From Haloechinothrix sp033042135 (GTDB lineage: Bacteria > Actinomycetota > Actinomycetes > Mycobacteriales > Pseudonocardiaceae): a stretch of 64,000 nucleotides of DNA. This document shows positions 51,103-59,497 of the stretch, one piece after another; the stretch's first letter is position 1, and every line of letters starts with the position of its first letter. The stretch lies in contig NZ_WBXM01000015.1 in assembly GCF_033042135.1 (NCBI RefSeq), positions 1 through 64,000 on the forward strand, in the 5' to 3' direction. Under the pieces are notes generated by a model. The model saw only the letters and a program-made list of their open reading frames with translations. It was not told the DNA's origin and made no database searches. The position numbers were made by a program, and so were the translations under genes.

Positions 51103-54006
51103 TCAGCTGCAGCCGGAGGTGGCGCCGCAGCCCTCGCAGGCGTAGCAGGACCCGGCTGGCCGCATCTTCGTGCCGCAGGTCATGCACAGCGGAGCGTCCG
51201 CGGCCTTACCGAGCTTGGCCTCCAGCAGCTCGGTCGTGGTGTGCGCCTCGGGGGTCTGCTGGTCATCGTTCATGACGGGGGCAGCCGAACGCTCGGCCGA
51301 CTCGGAGCTCGTCGCGCTCGCATCGACGGTGCTGCGCAACGCTTCGAGATCCACCTCCTCCGTCTCCCCTGAGGACGCGGGCCGCTCCTGCTGTTCGGTC
51401 AGCGCCGCCGTGCGCTCCGCCGCGGTGAAGATGCCGAGCTGCTCCCGCTTCTCGTACGGCAGGTAGTCCAGCGCGAGCCTGCGGAACAGGTAGTCCAACA
51501 CGCTGGTGGCCATCCGGATATCGGGGTCGTCGGTCATCCCGGCCGGTTCGAACCGCAGGTTCTGGAACTTGCTGACGTAGAACTCGAGCGGGATACCGTA
51601 CTGCAGGCCGACCGAGATCGACATCGAGAACGCGTCCATCACCCCGGCGAGCGTGGATCCCTGCTTGCCGAGCTTGACGAAGATCTCGCCGAGTCCGTCA
51701 TCCGGATACTCGCCCGCGTGCAGGTACCCCTCTGCGCCACCGACCGTGAACGACACGGTCTGGCTCGGCCGCTTCTTCGGCAGCCGCTTGCGAACCGGGC
51801 GGTACTCCACGATCGGTTCCTGCGCGACCGTCGCACCAGCGTCGGCGGACTCCTGTTTGGCCGAATCACCGCTACCGGTGGACAGTGGCTGGCCGACCTT
51901 GCAGTTGTCCCGGTAGATCGCCAGGGCCTTCAAGCCGAGACGCCATCCCTGGAAGTAAATCTCCTCGACATCCTCCACCGTCGCGGACTCCGGCATGTTC
52001 ACCGTCTTGGAGATCGCCCCGGAGATGAACGGCTGGACAGCCGCCATCATGCGCACATGCCCCATCGGGGGGATCGCACGCTCGCCGATGGCGCAGTCGA
52101 ACACCGGGTAGTGCTCGGCTTTCAGGCCGGGCGCGTCGATGACGTGCCCGTGCTCGGCGATGTACTCGACGATCGCCTCGATCTGCTCCTCCTGGTACCC
52201 CAGCGAGTGCAGCGCGCGAGGAATCGACCGGTTGACGATCTGCATGGAGCCACCGCCGACCAGCTTCTTGAACTTCACCAGGGAGAAGTCCGGTTCGATC
52301 CCGGTGGTGTCACAGTCCATCATGAACCCGATCGTTCCGGTCGGGGCGAGCACGCTCGCCTGGGCGTTGCGCCACCCGTGCTTGCTGCCCAGCTCGATAC
52401 CGCGCTGCCACTCGGTTGTGGCCAAACGGCGCACGGCGACGTCGTTGGTGTCCCTTGGCTGGATCGCGTCGTTGGCCGCCGAGTGCTTGCGCATCACCCG
52501 CTGATGCGCTTCGCTGTTGCGAGCGTAGCCCTCGTACGGCCCCACCGCCCCGGCGAGCTCGGCGGAACGGCGGTACGACACCGCCGTCATCAGCGAGGTA
52601 ATCGCAGCGGCGAGCGCCCGCCCGTCCTCGGAGTCGTAAGCGTGGCCGGTCGCCATCAGCAGCGCACCGAGGTTGGCGTAGCCGATGCCGAGCTGCCGGT
52701 ACTTGCGCGTGGTGTCACCGATCGCCTCGGTGGGAAAGTCCGCGAAGCAGATCGAGATGTCCATCGCCGTGATCACCAACTCCACGGCCTTGGCGAACAG
52801 CTCCGCGTCGAAGGTGCCGTCCTCGACGAGGAACTTCATCAGGTTCAGCGACGCGAGGTTGCAGCTGGAATTATCCAGGTGCATGTACTCCGAGCAGGGG
52901 TTGGACGCGGTGATCCGGCCCGTCTCCGGGCAGGTGTGCCAGTCGTTGATGGTGTCGTCGTACTGCAGCCCGGGATCGGCGCACTCCCATGCAGCGCGTG
53001 CCATCGAACGGAACAGCGACTTCGCGTCGATCTCCTCGACGGTCTCACCGGTGGTCCGCGCACGCAGGCCGAAGGTTGTCGACCCGGCGACCGCCGACAT
53101 GAACTCGTCGGACACCCGCACCGAGTTGTTGGCGTTCTGGTACTGCACGGAGCTGATGTCGGTGCCGCCGAGATCCATGTCGAATCCGGCATCACGCAGC
53201 GCGCGGATCTTGTGTTCCTCTCGCGCCTTGGTCTCGACGAACTCCTCGATATCGGGGTGGTCCACATCGAGCACCACCATCTTCGCGGCACGGCGAGTCG
53301 CACCGCCGGACTTGATGGTGCCAGCCGAGGCATCGGCACCGCGCATGAACGACACCGGCCCCGATGCTGTGCCACCGGAATGCAGCAACTCCCGCGAAGA
53401 ACGGATCCGTGACAGGTTCAGCCCGGCGCCGGAACCGCCCTTGAAGATGAGTCCCTCCTCCTTGTACCAGTTCAGAATGGACTCCATCGTGTCGTCGACC
53501 GACAGGATGAAGCACGCCGATACCTGCTGCTTGGAGGCCGTGCCCACGTTGAACCACACCGGGGAGTTGAAGCTGAAGTACTGGTGCAGCAGCATCCAGG
53601 TCAGCTCGTGCGCGAACACCTCGGCGTCGGCCTCCGTGGCGAAGTAGCCGTGCTGGCGCCCGGCTTCGGTGTAGGTCGACACCACCCGGTCGATCAGCTG
53701 CTTGAGGCTGTACTCGCGCTCCTCGGTGCCCAGCGCACCCCGGAAGTACTTGCTCACCACGATGTTGGTGGCGTTCAGCGACCAGAAGTCGGGGAACTCG
53801 ACGCCTCGCTGCTCGAAGTTCACCGTGCCGTCACGCCAGTTGGTCATCACGACGTCACGGCGCTCCCAGGTGACCTCGTCGTAAGGGTGCACCCCTTCCG
53901 TGGTGAACACCCGCTCCACCCGGAGTCCGCGGCCTTCCCCCTTGGCTGAGCCCTTGCCCTTGGCAGAGCGCCCAGATTTCGCTTCGACTCCGACGGTCTC
54001 CGTCAT
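51103..54006 (-). CDS. nrdJ: Adenosylcobalamin-dependent (class II) ribonucleotide reductase
   Basis: It reduces ribonucleoside diphosphates to deoxy forms without oxygen, using coenzyme B12. The protein has 967 residues, the usual actinobacterial length. Recognisable are SPVWFNVGTASKQQVSACFILSVDDTMESI (first redox cysteine), the finger-loop NPCSEYMHLDNSSCNLASLNL with catalytic Cys and Glu, and the phosphate loop APTGTIGFMMDCDTTGIEPDF. The C-terminal zinc-ribbon LCMTCGTKMRPAGSCYACEGCGATSGCS carries electrons or stabilises the fold. The ATG at 54004-54006 is preceded by GGGAGATGTG. The Lys/Gly-rich start (KSGRSAKGKGSAKGEG) is a disordered extension. It lies 179 bp downstream of nrdR. Confidence 0.97.
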   Translation of the reverse strand: MTETVGVEAKSGRSAKGKGSAKGEGRGLRVERVFTTEGVHPYDEVTWERRDVVMTNWRDGTVNFEQRGVEFPDFWSLNATNIVVSKYFRGALGTEEREYSLKQLIDRVVSTYTEAGRQHGYFATEADAEVFAHELTWMLLHQYFSFNSPVWFNVGTASKQQVSACFILSVDDTMESILNWYKEEGLIFKGGSGAGLNLSRIRSSRELLHSGGTASGPVSFMRGADASAGTIKSGGATRRAAKMVVLDVDHPDIEEFVETKAREEHKIRALRDAGFDMDLGGTDISSVQYQNANNSVRVSDEFMSAVAGSTTFGLRARTTGETVEEIDAKSLFRSMARAAWECADPGLQYDDTINDWHTCPETGRITASNPCSEYMHLDNSSCNLASLNLMKFLVEDGTFDAELFAKAVELVITAMDISICFADFPTEAIGDTTRKYRQLGIGYANLGALLMATGHAYDSEDGRALAAAITSLMTAVSYRRSAELAGAVGPYEGYARNSEAHQRVMRKHSAANDAIQPRDTNDVAVRRLATTEWQRGIELGSKHGWRNAQASVLAPTGTIGFMMDCDTTGIEPDFSLVKFKKLVGGGSMQIVNRSIPRALHSLGYQEEQIEAIVEYIAEHGHVIDAPGLKAEHYPVFDCAIGERAIPPMGHVRMMAAVQPFISGAISKTVNMPESATVEDVEEIYFQGWRLGLKALAIYRDNCKVGQPLSTGSGDSAKQESADAGATVAQEPIVEYRPVRKRLPKKRPSQTVSFTVGGAEGYLHAGEYPDDGLGEIFVKLGKQGSTLAGVMDAFSMSISVGLQYGIPLEFYVSKFQNLRFEPAGMTDDPDIRMATSVLDYLFRRLALDYLPYEKREQLGIFTAAERTAALTEQQERPASSGETEEVDLEALRSTVDASATSSESAERSAAPVMNDDQQTPEAHTTTELLEAKLGKAADAPLCMTCGTKMRPAGSCYACEGCGATSGCS

Positions 54007-54185
54007 CACATCTCCCTCACTCCGGCGCCGCCCCGGATCCCCCGGTCTGCTCGAGCGCCTCTCCGAACCGATTTTCTCGTGCTGTGTCTTCGCGGCCACT
54101 GCCCGCACCAGCGCATCCCGCGACTGTCGGGCCCTACATGCCGTCACCGCCCCGTATCACCGAGGCCGCTCGCGCCGTCACTCCG

Positions 54186-54689
54186 CTACCGCGACGCCGC
54201 CCGATCGCCAGCCTCGCCATCACTGCCTGCCGCCTCGTCGCCGGCCATGACCTCGCGCAGGCCCGCGATCTCCTTCTCGAAGTCCTCGATCGAGGAGAAC
54301 GCCCGGTACACGCTGGCGAATCGCAGATAGGCCACGCTGTCCAACTCACGAAGCGGCCCCAGGATCGCCAGGCCGACCTCGTGGCTGGGAATCTCCGCCG
54401 CGCCTGCCGAACGGATCGATTCCTCCACGCGGTGCGCCAGCTGCTGGATGTCGTCGTCGTCGACGGGACGGCCCTGGCAGGCGCGTCGCACCCCGGTCAC
54501 CACCTTGTCCCGGTTGAACTGCTCGGTGACCCCTGACTTCTTGACCACCGCCAACACCATCGTCTCCGACGTCGTGAATCGCCGCCCGCACGCCGAGCAC
54601 GAGCGGCGACGCCTGATCGCCTGGCCCTCATCCACCTCGCGCGAGTCGACCACCCTCGATTCGGTGTTCCGGCAGAACGGGCACCGCAT
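54186..54689 (-). CDS. nrdR: Transcriptional repressor NrdR
   Basis: The protein has 167 residues. A zinc ribbon uses Cys3, Cys6, Cys31 and Cys34 (MRCPFC, SCSACGRRF). An ATP-cone domain (about 48-138, VVKKSGVTEQFNRDKVVTGVRRACQGRPVDDDDI) senses ATP/dATP. It represses ribonucleotide reductase genes when dATP is high. The ATG at 54687-54689 follows GGAAGG. nrdJ lies downstream on the same strand, the nrdRJ arrangement known from Streptomyces. Candidate NrdR boxes lie 130-180 bp upstream, suggesting autoregulation. Confidence 0.96.
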   Translation of the reverse strand: MRCPFCRNTESRVVDSREVDEGQAIRRRRSCSACGRRFTTSETMVLAVVKKSGVTEQFNRDKVVTGVRRACQGRPVDDDDIQQLAHRVEESIRSAGAAEIPSHEVGLAILGPLRELDSVAYLRFASVYRAFSSIEDFEKEIAGLREVMAGDEAAGSDGEAGDRAASR

Positions 54690-54821
54690 CGCGTACTCAC
54701 CTTCCTCTCGCGCGTCGAACCGGTCCCCGCACCCGCGAACCGAAACCCGGCTACGGCGATCGACCTGTGGATGCCGGGTGAACGACAGCCACCCCGCTGT
54801 GGACCACAGCTCCCAGTTCCG

Positions 54822-54869
54822 CCCCAACCTGTGGAGCAACTACATCCATGTAACTACTACATGTTGGGG
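54822..54869 (-). promoter_or_regulatory. Candidate tandem NrdR boxes upstream of nrdR-nrdJ
   Basis: CTACATGTTG (core of 54854-54869) fits the NrdR-box core C-W-A-N-A-T-N-T-W-G exactly. CAACCTGTGG (core of 54822-54837) fits at 8 of 10 positions. Their centres are 32 bp apart, the three-turn spacing expected for paired NrdR boxes. A further palindrome TACATCCATGTA (54841-54852) lies between them. Confidence 0.45.
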
Positions 54870-54966
54870 TCGACGATAGATCGCATTCCGACGCTCCGCA
54901 AGCGACCCGCCCCGGCCGGGTGAGAGTCCACGCGGTGAGCTGCCGCACCCTCGTCCCGGTTTCGGG

Positions 54967-55476
54967 TCATTGCCCGCCATGACTGGTCCCGTCATGAGTG
55001 GGCACGGTGAGCACCGAGCCGATCTCGACAGCGCCCGCATCCGCACCCACGGTGGAGTTCAGCTCCCGAATACGGTCGATCACCGCACGAGGGTCGCTGG
55101 CCGGAGCGTGCGTCCGGGCGATGTCCCACAGCGACTCCCCCTCTGCCACGGTAACCACCGTGGTCCGTTGCGGCACCTCGCCCATCGTGACTCCCGCGAG
55201 ACCACCGAAGGTGACCGCCACCACCACGATGATCGCGCAGATCGCCACCACGACCACGGCGATCATCAACCCACGCTCACCGTGGCCGGGCTGGTGCGGC
55301 ACGCGGCACGCAACGGGCCGTGGCAGCACCCGCTCCGTGGCACCGCGCACTCCGGCGACCGGCCGCCGCATCGTCTCCTGCCGCCGAAGGCCAACTTGCG
55401 GGCCGTGACGCGGCAGACCGCTCCGGACGGCGCGCGGCTCATGTTCGGATCGATGGGTGCTCATCGGGACCGGCAT
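54967..55476 (-). CDS. LysM-domain membrane protein, SOS-linked (Rv2719c/ChiZ-like)
   Basis: The protein has 169 residues. The start ATG 55474-55476 has GAGGAGG 7 bases upstream. A basic cytoplasmic part (1-68) is followed by one membrane helix (about 69-91) and an extracytoplasmic LysM domain (about 105-158, TVVTVAEGESLWDIARTHAP ... IRELNSTVGADAGAVEIGSVLTVP). It is divergent from lexA and has a LexA box 71 bp upstream. M. tuberculosis Rv2719c and corynebacterial DivS occupy the same place and block division after DNA damage; that role is inferred here. Confidence 0.9.
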   Translation of the reverse strand: MPVPMSTHRSEHEPRAVRSGLPRHGPQVGLRRQETMRRPVAGVRGATERVLPRPVACRVPHQPGHGERGLMIAVVVVAICAIIVVVAVTFGGLAGVTMGEVPQRTTVVTVAEGESLWDIARTHAPASDPRAVIDRIRELNSTVGADAGAVEIGSVLTVPTHDGTSHGGQ

Positions 55477-55546
55477 CGCGGTTCCTCCTCGTTGCCACCG
55501 GGCTCCCACCGAGGCGGGACCGTACCCGGCCTCGCGACGGGAGCAC

Positions 55547-55562
55547 TCGAACATTCGTTCTA
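55547..55562. promoter_or_regulatory. LexA box ahead of the LysM gene
   Basis: TCGAACATTCGTTCTA matches the actinobacterial SOS consensus TCGAAC-N4-GTTCGA at 11 of 12 fixed positions if the second-last base is counted as the only mismatch. It overlaps a second palindrome, GTTCTATCGAAC (55557-55568). It lies 71 bp upstream of the LysM start. Confidence 0.75.
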
Positions 55563-55642
55563 TCGAACGCCTGGGCGGATTTGTACCACGGCGCACCGAC
55601 AGAATCGAGTGCGTTGTGCCGGTCCGAGTCCACACGGTCCTG

Positions 55643-55713
55643 CTCACGGGCCGCTCACGGGCCACTCACAGGCCGCTCACAGGCCGCTCACAGGCCGCTC
55701 ACAGGCCGCTCGG
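55643..55713. repeat. 11-bp tandem repeat array (CTCACAGGCCG)
   Basis: Six consecutive 11-base units begin at 55643, 55654, 55665, 55676, 55687 and 55698, followed by a partial unit. The last four are identical and the first two differ by one or two bases (CTCACGGGCC). The 11-bp period is close to one helical turn. The array lies between the two LexA boxes. Confidence 0.9.
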
Positions 55714-55872
55714 GCACCGCTACGCCCGCGGCCAGAGCACACTCGCCGCCGGGCCTGGAGCCGACAGACTGATGAACAACCCTCCGTGTCCCTGTCCAAA
55801 GTCGGGCTATTCATCACACGGACCACCGGCACACCCCTATACGAACTCACCCTCGACCCTTCGGCGTGTCGC

Positions 55873-55888
55873 TCGAACAGCTGTTTGA
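55873..55888. promoter_or_regulatory. LexA box ahead of lexA
   Basis: TCGAACAGCTGTTTGA matches TCGAAC-N4-GTTCGA with a single mismatch in the right half. It lies 155 bp upstream of the lexA GTG, as expected for autoregulation. Confidence 0.8.
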
Positions 55889-56042
55889 GGTACGCGGCTT
55901 TGCGCGCTACCGTTTGGAGTAGCGGTGGCCACATCGAAACGGGCCAGCGAAGCGAGCCGACGGGCGGGATGTCCGCCGCGGTAGGCGTGCGAGGCGGGCC
56001 CGTACACCAGGGCGCAGGGACGACTCTCTTGGAGGCTGAGCG

Positions 56043-56828
56043 GTGGCAGGGCAAGACAAGGCCGCATCCCGACCCGATCCGGGAAAGCAACGGTCGGCGG
56101 CGAAGAAGGACGAACCGGATGCGGCGGGTCAGGCAGCCGACGGCAACGTGCACACGCTCTCCCCTGCGGGCGAGCGGGGTGATCTCACCATCCGTCAGGG
56201 CCAGATCCTGGAGGTCATCCGTTCCTGGGTCCGGCGGCTCGGATACCCGCCGAGCGTGCGCGAGATCGGTGACGCCGTCGGACTGACGTCTACCTCCTCG
56301 GTCGCGCACCAGCTGCAGGCGCTCCAGCGCAAGGGCTACCTCCGCAGGGACCCGAACCGGCCACGCGCGGTAGGAGTCTTTCCGGCCGATGTGGACCCCA
56401 GCGAGATCGGCGCCCCACCGGACGCCGCTGGCGAGGACGAACGTGCCGCCAAGCCGGTCTACATCCCGCTGGTGGGACGCATCGCCGCGGGTGGCCCGGT
56501 GCTGGCCGAGGAGTCCATCGAGGACGTGTTCCCGCTACCGCGCGAGGTCGTCGGCGAGGGCGAGCTGTTCGTGCTCAGCGTCAAGGGCGACTCGATGGTT
56601 GACGCCGCCATCACCGACGGCGACTGGGTAGTCGTCCGCAAGCAGCCGAGCGCGGACAACGGCGAGATCGTCGCGGCCATGATCGAGGGCGAAGCCACTG
56701 TCAAGACGTTCAAGCGCACCCCAGACGGTCACGTGTGGCTGCTGCCGCGCAACGAGGCGTACGAGCCCATCCCCGGCGACGAGTCCACCGTGCTCGGCAA
56801 GGTCGTCGCGGTGCTGCGGCGGCTGTAG
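56043..56828 (+). CDS. lexA: SOS repressor LexA
   Basis: The protein has 261 residues. About 45 hydrophilic residues precede the winged-helix domain (LTIRQGQILEVIRSWVRRLGYPPSVREIGDAVGLTSTSSVAHQLQALQRKGYLRR), typical of actinobacterial LexA. The self-cleavage site is Ala149-Gly150 (GRIAAGGPVLAEE), with the catalytic dyad Ser184 (KGDSMVDAAI) and Lys221 (TVKTFKR). RecA filaments trigger cleavage and induce the SOS regulon. The start is GTG 56043 with GGAGG 7 bases upstream. The upstream LexA box indicates autorepression. Confidence 0.97.
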   Translation: MAGQDKAASRPDPGKQRSAAKKDEPDAAGQAADGNVHTLSPAGERGDLTIRQGQILEVIRSWVRRLGYPPSVREIGDAVGLTSTSSVAHQLQALQRKGYLRRDPNRPRAVGVFPADVDPSEIGAPPDAAGEDERAAKPVYIPLVGRIAAGGPVLAEESIEDVFPLPREVVGEGELFVLSVKGDSMVDAAITDGDWVVVRKQPSADNGEIVAAMIEGEATVKTFKRTPDGHVWLLPRNEAYEPIPGDESTVLGKVVAVLRRL

Positions 56829-56855
56829 CTCCCGGAGGCCAACGGCCCTCCACCG

Positions 56856-57944
56856 CTACCGGTGGCTCCGCCGGGCGCGCCACGTTGCCACGGCGATCAC
56901 GAGTATCACCGCCAGGCCGCCGGCGGCGATCACGGCGAGCCGCTCCGGGGATCGCCACACGTCGATCCAGCCGGTGGCCTCGATCGCCCCGGAGATCGCG
57001 GCAGGCTCGGATGCCCGCTCACCTGCTCCGCCCTGATCCTCCGGTGGGTCGGACACCAGCTGCACCGCCCCCGGCACGGCACGTACCGGCTGGCCGACAC
57101 CCTCGCTGGTCGACAGCAACGTGCCGTCCGGCTCGAACGCGAGCGCCTCCCCCTGCGGCTCGTCCGGCAGCGGGATCCGCACCGGCTCCCGCTGCAGTGC
57201 GGCGACCACGTCGCCGTCCGGTGCGGCGAACAGGTAGGCATCGGTGTAGGTGCGCAGCGCGATGACGCCGCCATCAGCGCTGACCGCCCCGCCGGTGACC
57301 AGCACCGAACCGAGGAAACCCGCCGGACCGCCCGTGGTGTCCGTCGGGCTGATCGTCAGCTCCGCGACCCGCTCCAGCGGCGTCGGCCCGGGACTGCGCA
57401 ACGGCTCCTCGGGACGGTACACACCTGGGCGGCCGGTCTCGGTCTTGGTGACGATGTGCGGTACACCGTCGCGGTCCAGCAGCAGCGCCTCCGCATCGCG
57501 CGGCCCGTCCGGGTAGGTCAACCGGTACAGAGTCGCCCGGCCGTCCGGGGCGAGTTCGTGCAGCGCGACGGTATCCCGTTCCCGGTGATTGTCCCCGGTG
57601 TCCGAGAGCCACAGCGTGCCGTCGGGGCCTCGGGCGAGATCCTCGACGTCGAACGGGTTGGTGTCGTCGGTGCGCACCTCGCGCACCACGCAGTCGCGGT
57701 CGAGGACGTACACTTCGAGCCGCCATCCCCCGTCGTTGACGACGTACCAGTGATCGCCGTCGGCGACCATCCCCGAGATGGCCGGGAGACGCTCGTCGTC
57801 GATGATGCACAGGGTATGCGGGCTCGGCACCCCGTCCGGTTCGGCCGCGACCGGTGCCGCACCACCGATCAGCAGCGCGAGGCAGGCCACCGCGACTAGT
57901 ACCGGCCGGGCGGCCCTGCCCTGGCCGCTACACCGCGGCCCCAT
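56856..57944 (-). CDS. Secreted, membrane-anchored beta-propeller-like protein
   Basis: The protein has 362 residues. A signal peptide (about 10-34, ending PVAAEPDG) exports the protein. The extracytoplasmic part (about 40-300) has repeated blade-like segments (ISGMVADGDHWYVVNDGG, VEDLARGPDGTLWLSDTGDNHRERDTV, SVLVTGGAVSADGGVIALRTYTDAYLFA). One C-terminal membrane helix (about 335-356) ends in a basic tail. It looks like a propeller of the strictosidine-synthase/NHL type with unknown ligand. The ATG 57942-57944 overlaps the end of hflX by 17 bases, so it is translated from the same transcript. Confidence 0.8.
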   Translation of the reverse strand: MGPRCSGQGRAARPVLVAVACLALLIGGAAPVAAEPDGVPSPHTLCIIDDERLPAISGMVADGDHWYVVNDGGWRLEVYVLDRDCVVREVRTDDTNPFDVEDLARGPDGTLWLSDTGDNHRERDTVALHELAPDGRATLYRLTYPDGPRDAEALLLDRDGVPHIVTKTETGRPGVYRPEEPLRSPGPTPLERVAELTISPTDTTGGPAGFLGSVLVTGGAVSADGGVIALRTYTDAYLFAAPDGDVVAALQREPVRIPLPDEPQGEALAFEPDGTLLSTSEGVGQPVRAVPGAVQLVSDPPEDQGGAGERASEPAAISGAIEATGWIDVWRSPERLAVIAAGGLAVILVIAVATWRARRSHR

Positions 57945-59394
57945 CGACCGAGAACTCGCGCAGCACCCCGGCCAGTGATGGTGGCACGCGGGCGCTGAGA
58001 TGGGTACCGGCGGCCACGTACTCCTCCAGCAGTACCTCGCCTTCCGCGTGGGCGCGCGCGACCAGCTCGCCCCTGGTGTAGGGCACGAGCGCGTCGACGA
58101 ACACGTCCGGGCGCGGCAAGCGGTCGGCGATCGCGGTGACGAGGCCGTCGATCCCGTCACCGGTGTGTGCCGAGACCACCACTGCCTCCGGGAACAAGTG
58201 CCGCAACCGGGCCACGGTCACACCCTCGGCCTGATCCGCCTTGTTGATCACGAGCAGTTCCGGTGGCAACGAGTCGTCGCGCTGCTCAGCGATCCCCTGC
58301 AGCACCTCACGCACGGCCTGGACCTGCTCCTCGGGAGCGGCGTCGGCACCGTCGACCACGTGCAGCAGCAGGTCGGCCTCCGCTGCCTCCTCGAGAGTGG
58401 AGCGGAACGCCTCCACGAGCTGGTGCGGCAGGTGCCGCACGAAACCCACCGTGTCGGTCAGCGTGTAGGCACGGCCGTCCGGGGTCTCGGAGCGCCTGGT
58501 GGTGGGATCCAGGGTGGCGAACAGCTCGTCTTCCACCAGCACCCCGGCACCGGTGAGCGCGTTGAGGACGCTGGACTTGCCCGCGTTGGTGTAGCCCACG
58601 ATGGCCACACCGGGAACGGCGTTGGCCATGCGCCTGCTGCGTTTCGTCTGCCTGATGGTGTTCATCCCGGCGATGTCCCGGCGCAGCTTCGCCAGCCGCT
58701 TGCTGATGCGCCTGCGGTCGGTCTCGAGCTTGGTCTCACCGGGGCCCCGCAGCCCGACGCCGCCGCCACCGGCACGGCCACCGGTCTGCCGGGAGAGCGC
58801 CTCACCCCAACCCCGCAGCCGCGGGATCAGGTACTGCAGCTGGGCCAGCTCGACCTGTGCCTTGCCTTCCTTCGACCGGGCGTGTTGCGCGAAGATGTCC
58901 AGGATCAACGCCGTCCTGTCGATCACCTTGACCTTGAGCTTGTCCTCCAACTGCCGTAACTGTCCGGGAGCGAGCTCACCATCGGCGATCACGGTGTCCG
59001 CACCGGTGGCACGAACCGTCTCCGCCAGCTCCCGCACCTTGCCGGACCCGATATAGGTCGCCGGGTCGGGACGCCCACGCCGCTGGATGAAGCCCTCGAG
59101 CACGTGGGAGCCCGCAGTCTGCGCGAGCCGCCCCAGCTCGTTGAGGGACTCCTCCGCCTGCGCAGAAGTCCCTTCGGTCCAGACCCCGACCAACACCACA
59201 CGCTCCAGCCGCAGCCGCCGGTACTCCACTTCCGTGATGTCCGACAGCTCGGTGGACAACCCGGTCACGCGGCGCAACGCCGCCCGACCTTCCAGATCCA
59301 GTTCCCCCGCGGAGACATCCTCCGCTGCTCGCCCGTTCAGCTGCTGTCGCGCAGCGTCCTCACCCGTGCCGTCACCATGTGCCGTTGCTGTCAT
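57928..59394 (-). CDS. hflX: GTPase HflX
   Basis: This is a ribosome-associated GTPase that rescues or splits stalled ribosomes during stress, 488 residues. The N-terminal HflX domain includes SGKVRELAETVRATGADTVIADGELAPGQLRQLEDKLKVKVIDRTALILDIFAQHARSKEGKAQVELAQLQYLIPRL. The G domain has G1 GYTNAGKSSVLNAL, G3 DTVGFVRHLPHQLVEAF and G4 NKAD. The C-terminal domain follows to the end. M. tuberculosis has the same gene in this position (Rv2725c), and it confers macrolide-lincosamide tolerance in mycobacteria. dapF lies 103 bp upstream on the same strand. Confidence 0.97.
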   Translation of the reverse strand: MTATAHGDGTGEDAARQQLNGRAAEDVSAGELDLEGRAALRRVTGLSTELSDITEVEYRRLRLERVVLVGVWTEGTSAQAEESLNELGRLAQTAGSHVLEGFIQRRGRPDPATYIGSGKVRELAETVRATGADTVIADGELAPGQLRQLEDKLKVKVIDRTALILDIFAQHARSKEGKAQVELAQLQYLIPRLRGWGEALSRQTGGRAGGGGVGLRGPGETKLETDRRRISKRLAKLRRDIAGMNTIRQTKRSRRMANAVPGVAIVGYTNAGKSSVLNALTGAGVLVEDELFATLDPTTRRSETPDGRAYTLTDTVGFVRHLPHQLVEAFRSTLEEAAEADLLLHVVDGADAAPEEQVQAVREVLQGIAEQRDDSLPPELLVINKADQAEGVTVARLRHLFPEAVVVSAHTGDGIDGLVTAIADRLPRPDVFVDALVPYTRGELVARAHAEGEVLLEEYVAAGTHLSARVPPSLAGVLREFSVDGAAV

Positions 59395-59497
59395 CGTGGC
59401 TCCATCGTCCCACGATGCGGCCCGTCCGGGCGAGTGAATTACCTGACTCGAATGGTTGTTCGACCGCCCGCGGCAGGCGCGCTCCGTGGGGCCGCCC

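Larger units (their letters stand above)
55477..56042. other. lexA / LysM-gene divergent regulatory region
   Basis: These 566 bp hold no gene that I can support. They contain a LexA box near each gene (55547-55562, 55873-55888) and an 11-bp tandem array between them (55643-55713). Long frames cross the region on both strands but have no ribosome site and the codon use of noncoding DNA. Confidence 0.75.

Noticed and set aside
54690..54966. A cobalamin riboswitch upstream of nrdR-nrdJ.
   Set aside because: No B12-box-like sequence was recognised, and in Streptomyces the B12 riboswitch precedes the class I reductase operon rather than nrdRJ.
55643..55713. Possible CRISPR array at the repeated units near lexA.
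   Set aside because: The units are 11 bp with no spacers and no cas genes are present; it is a simple tandem repeat.
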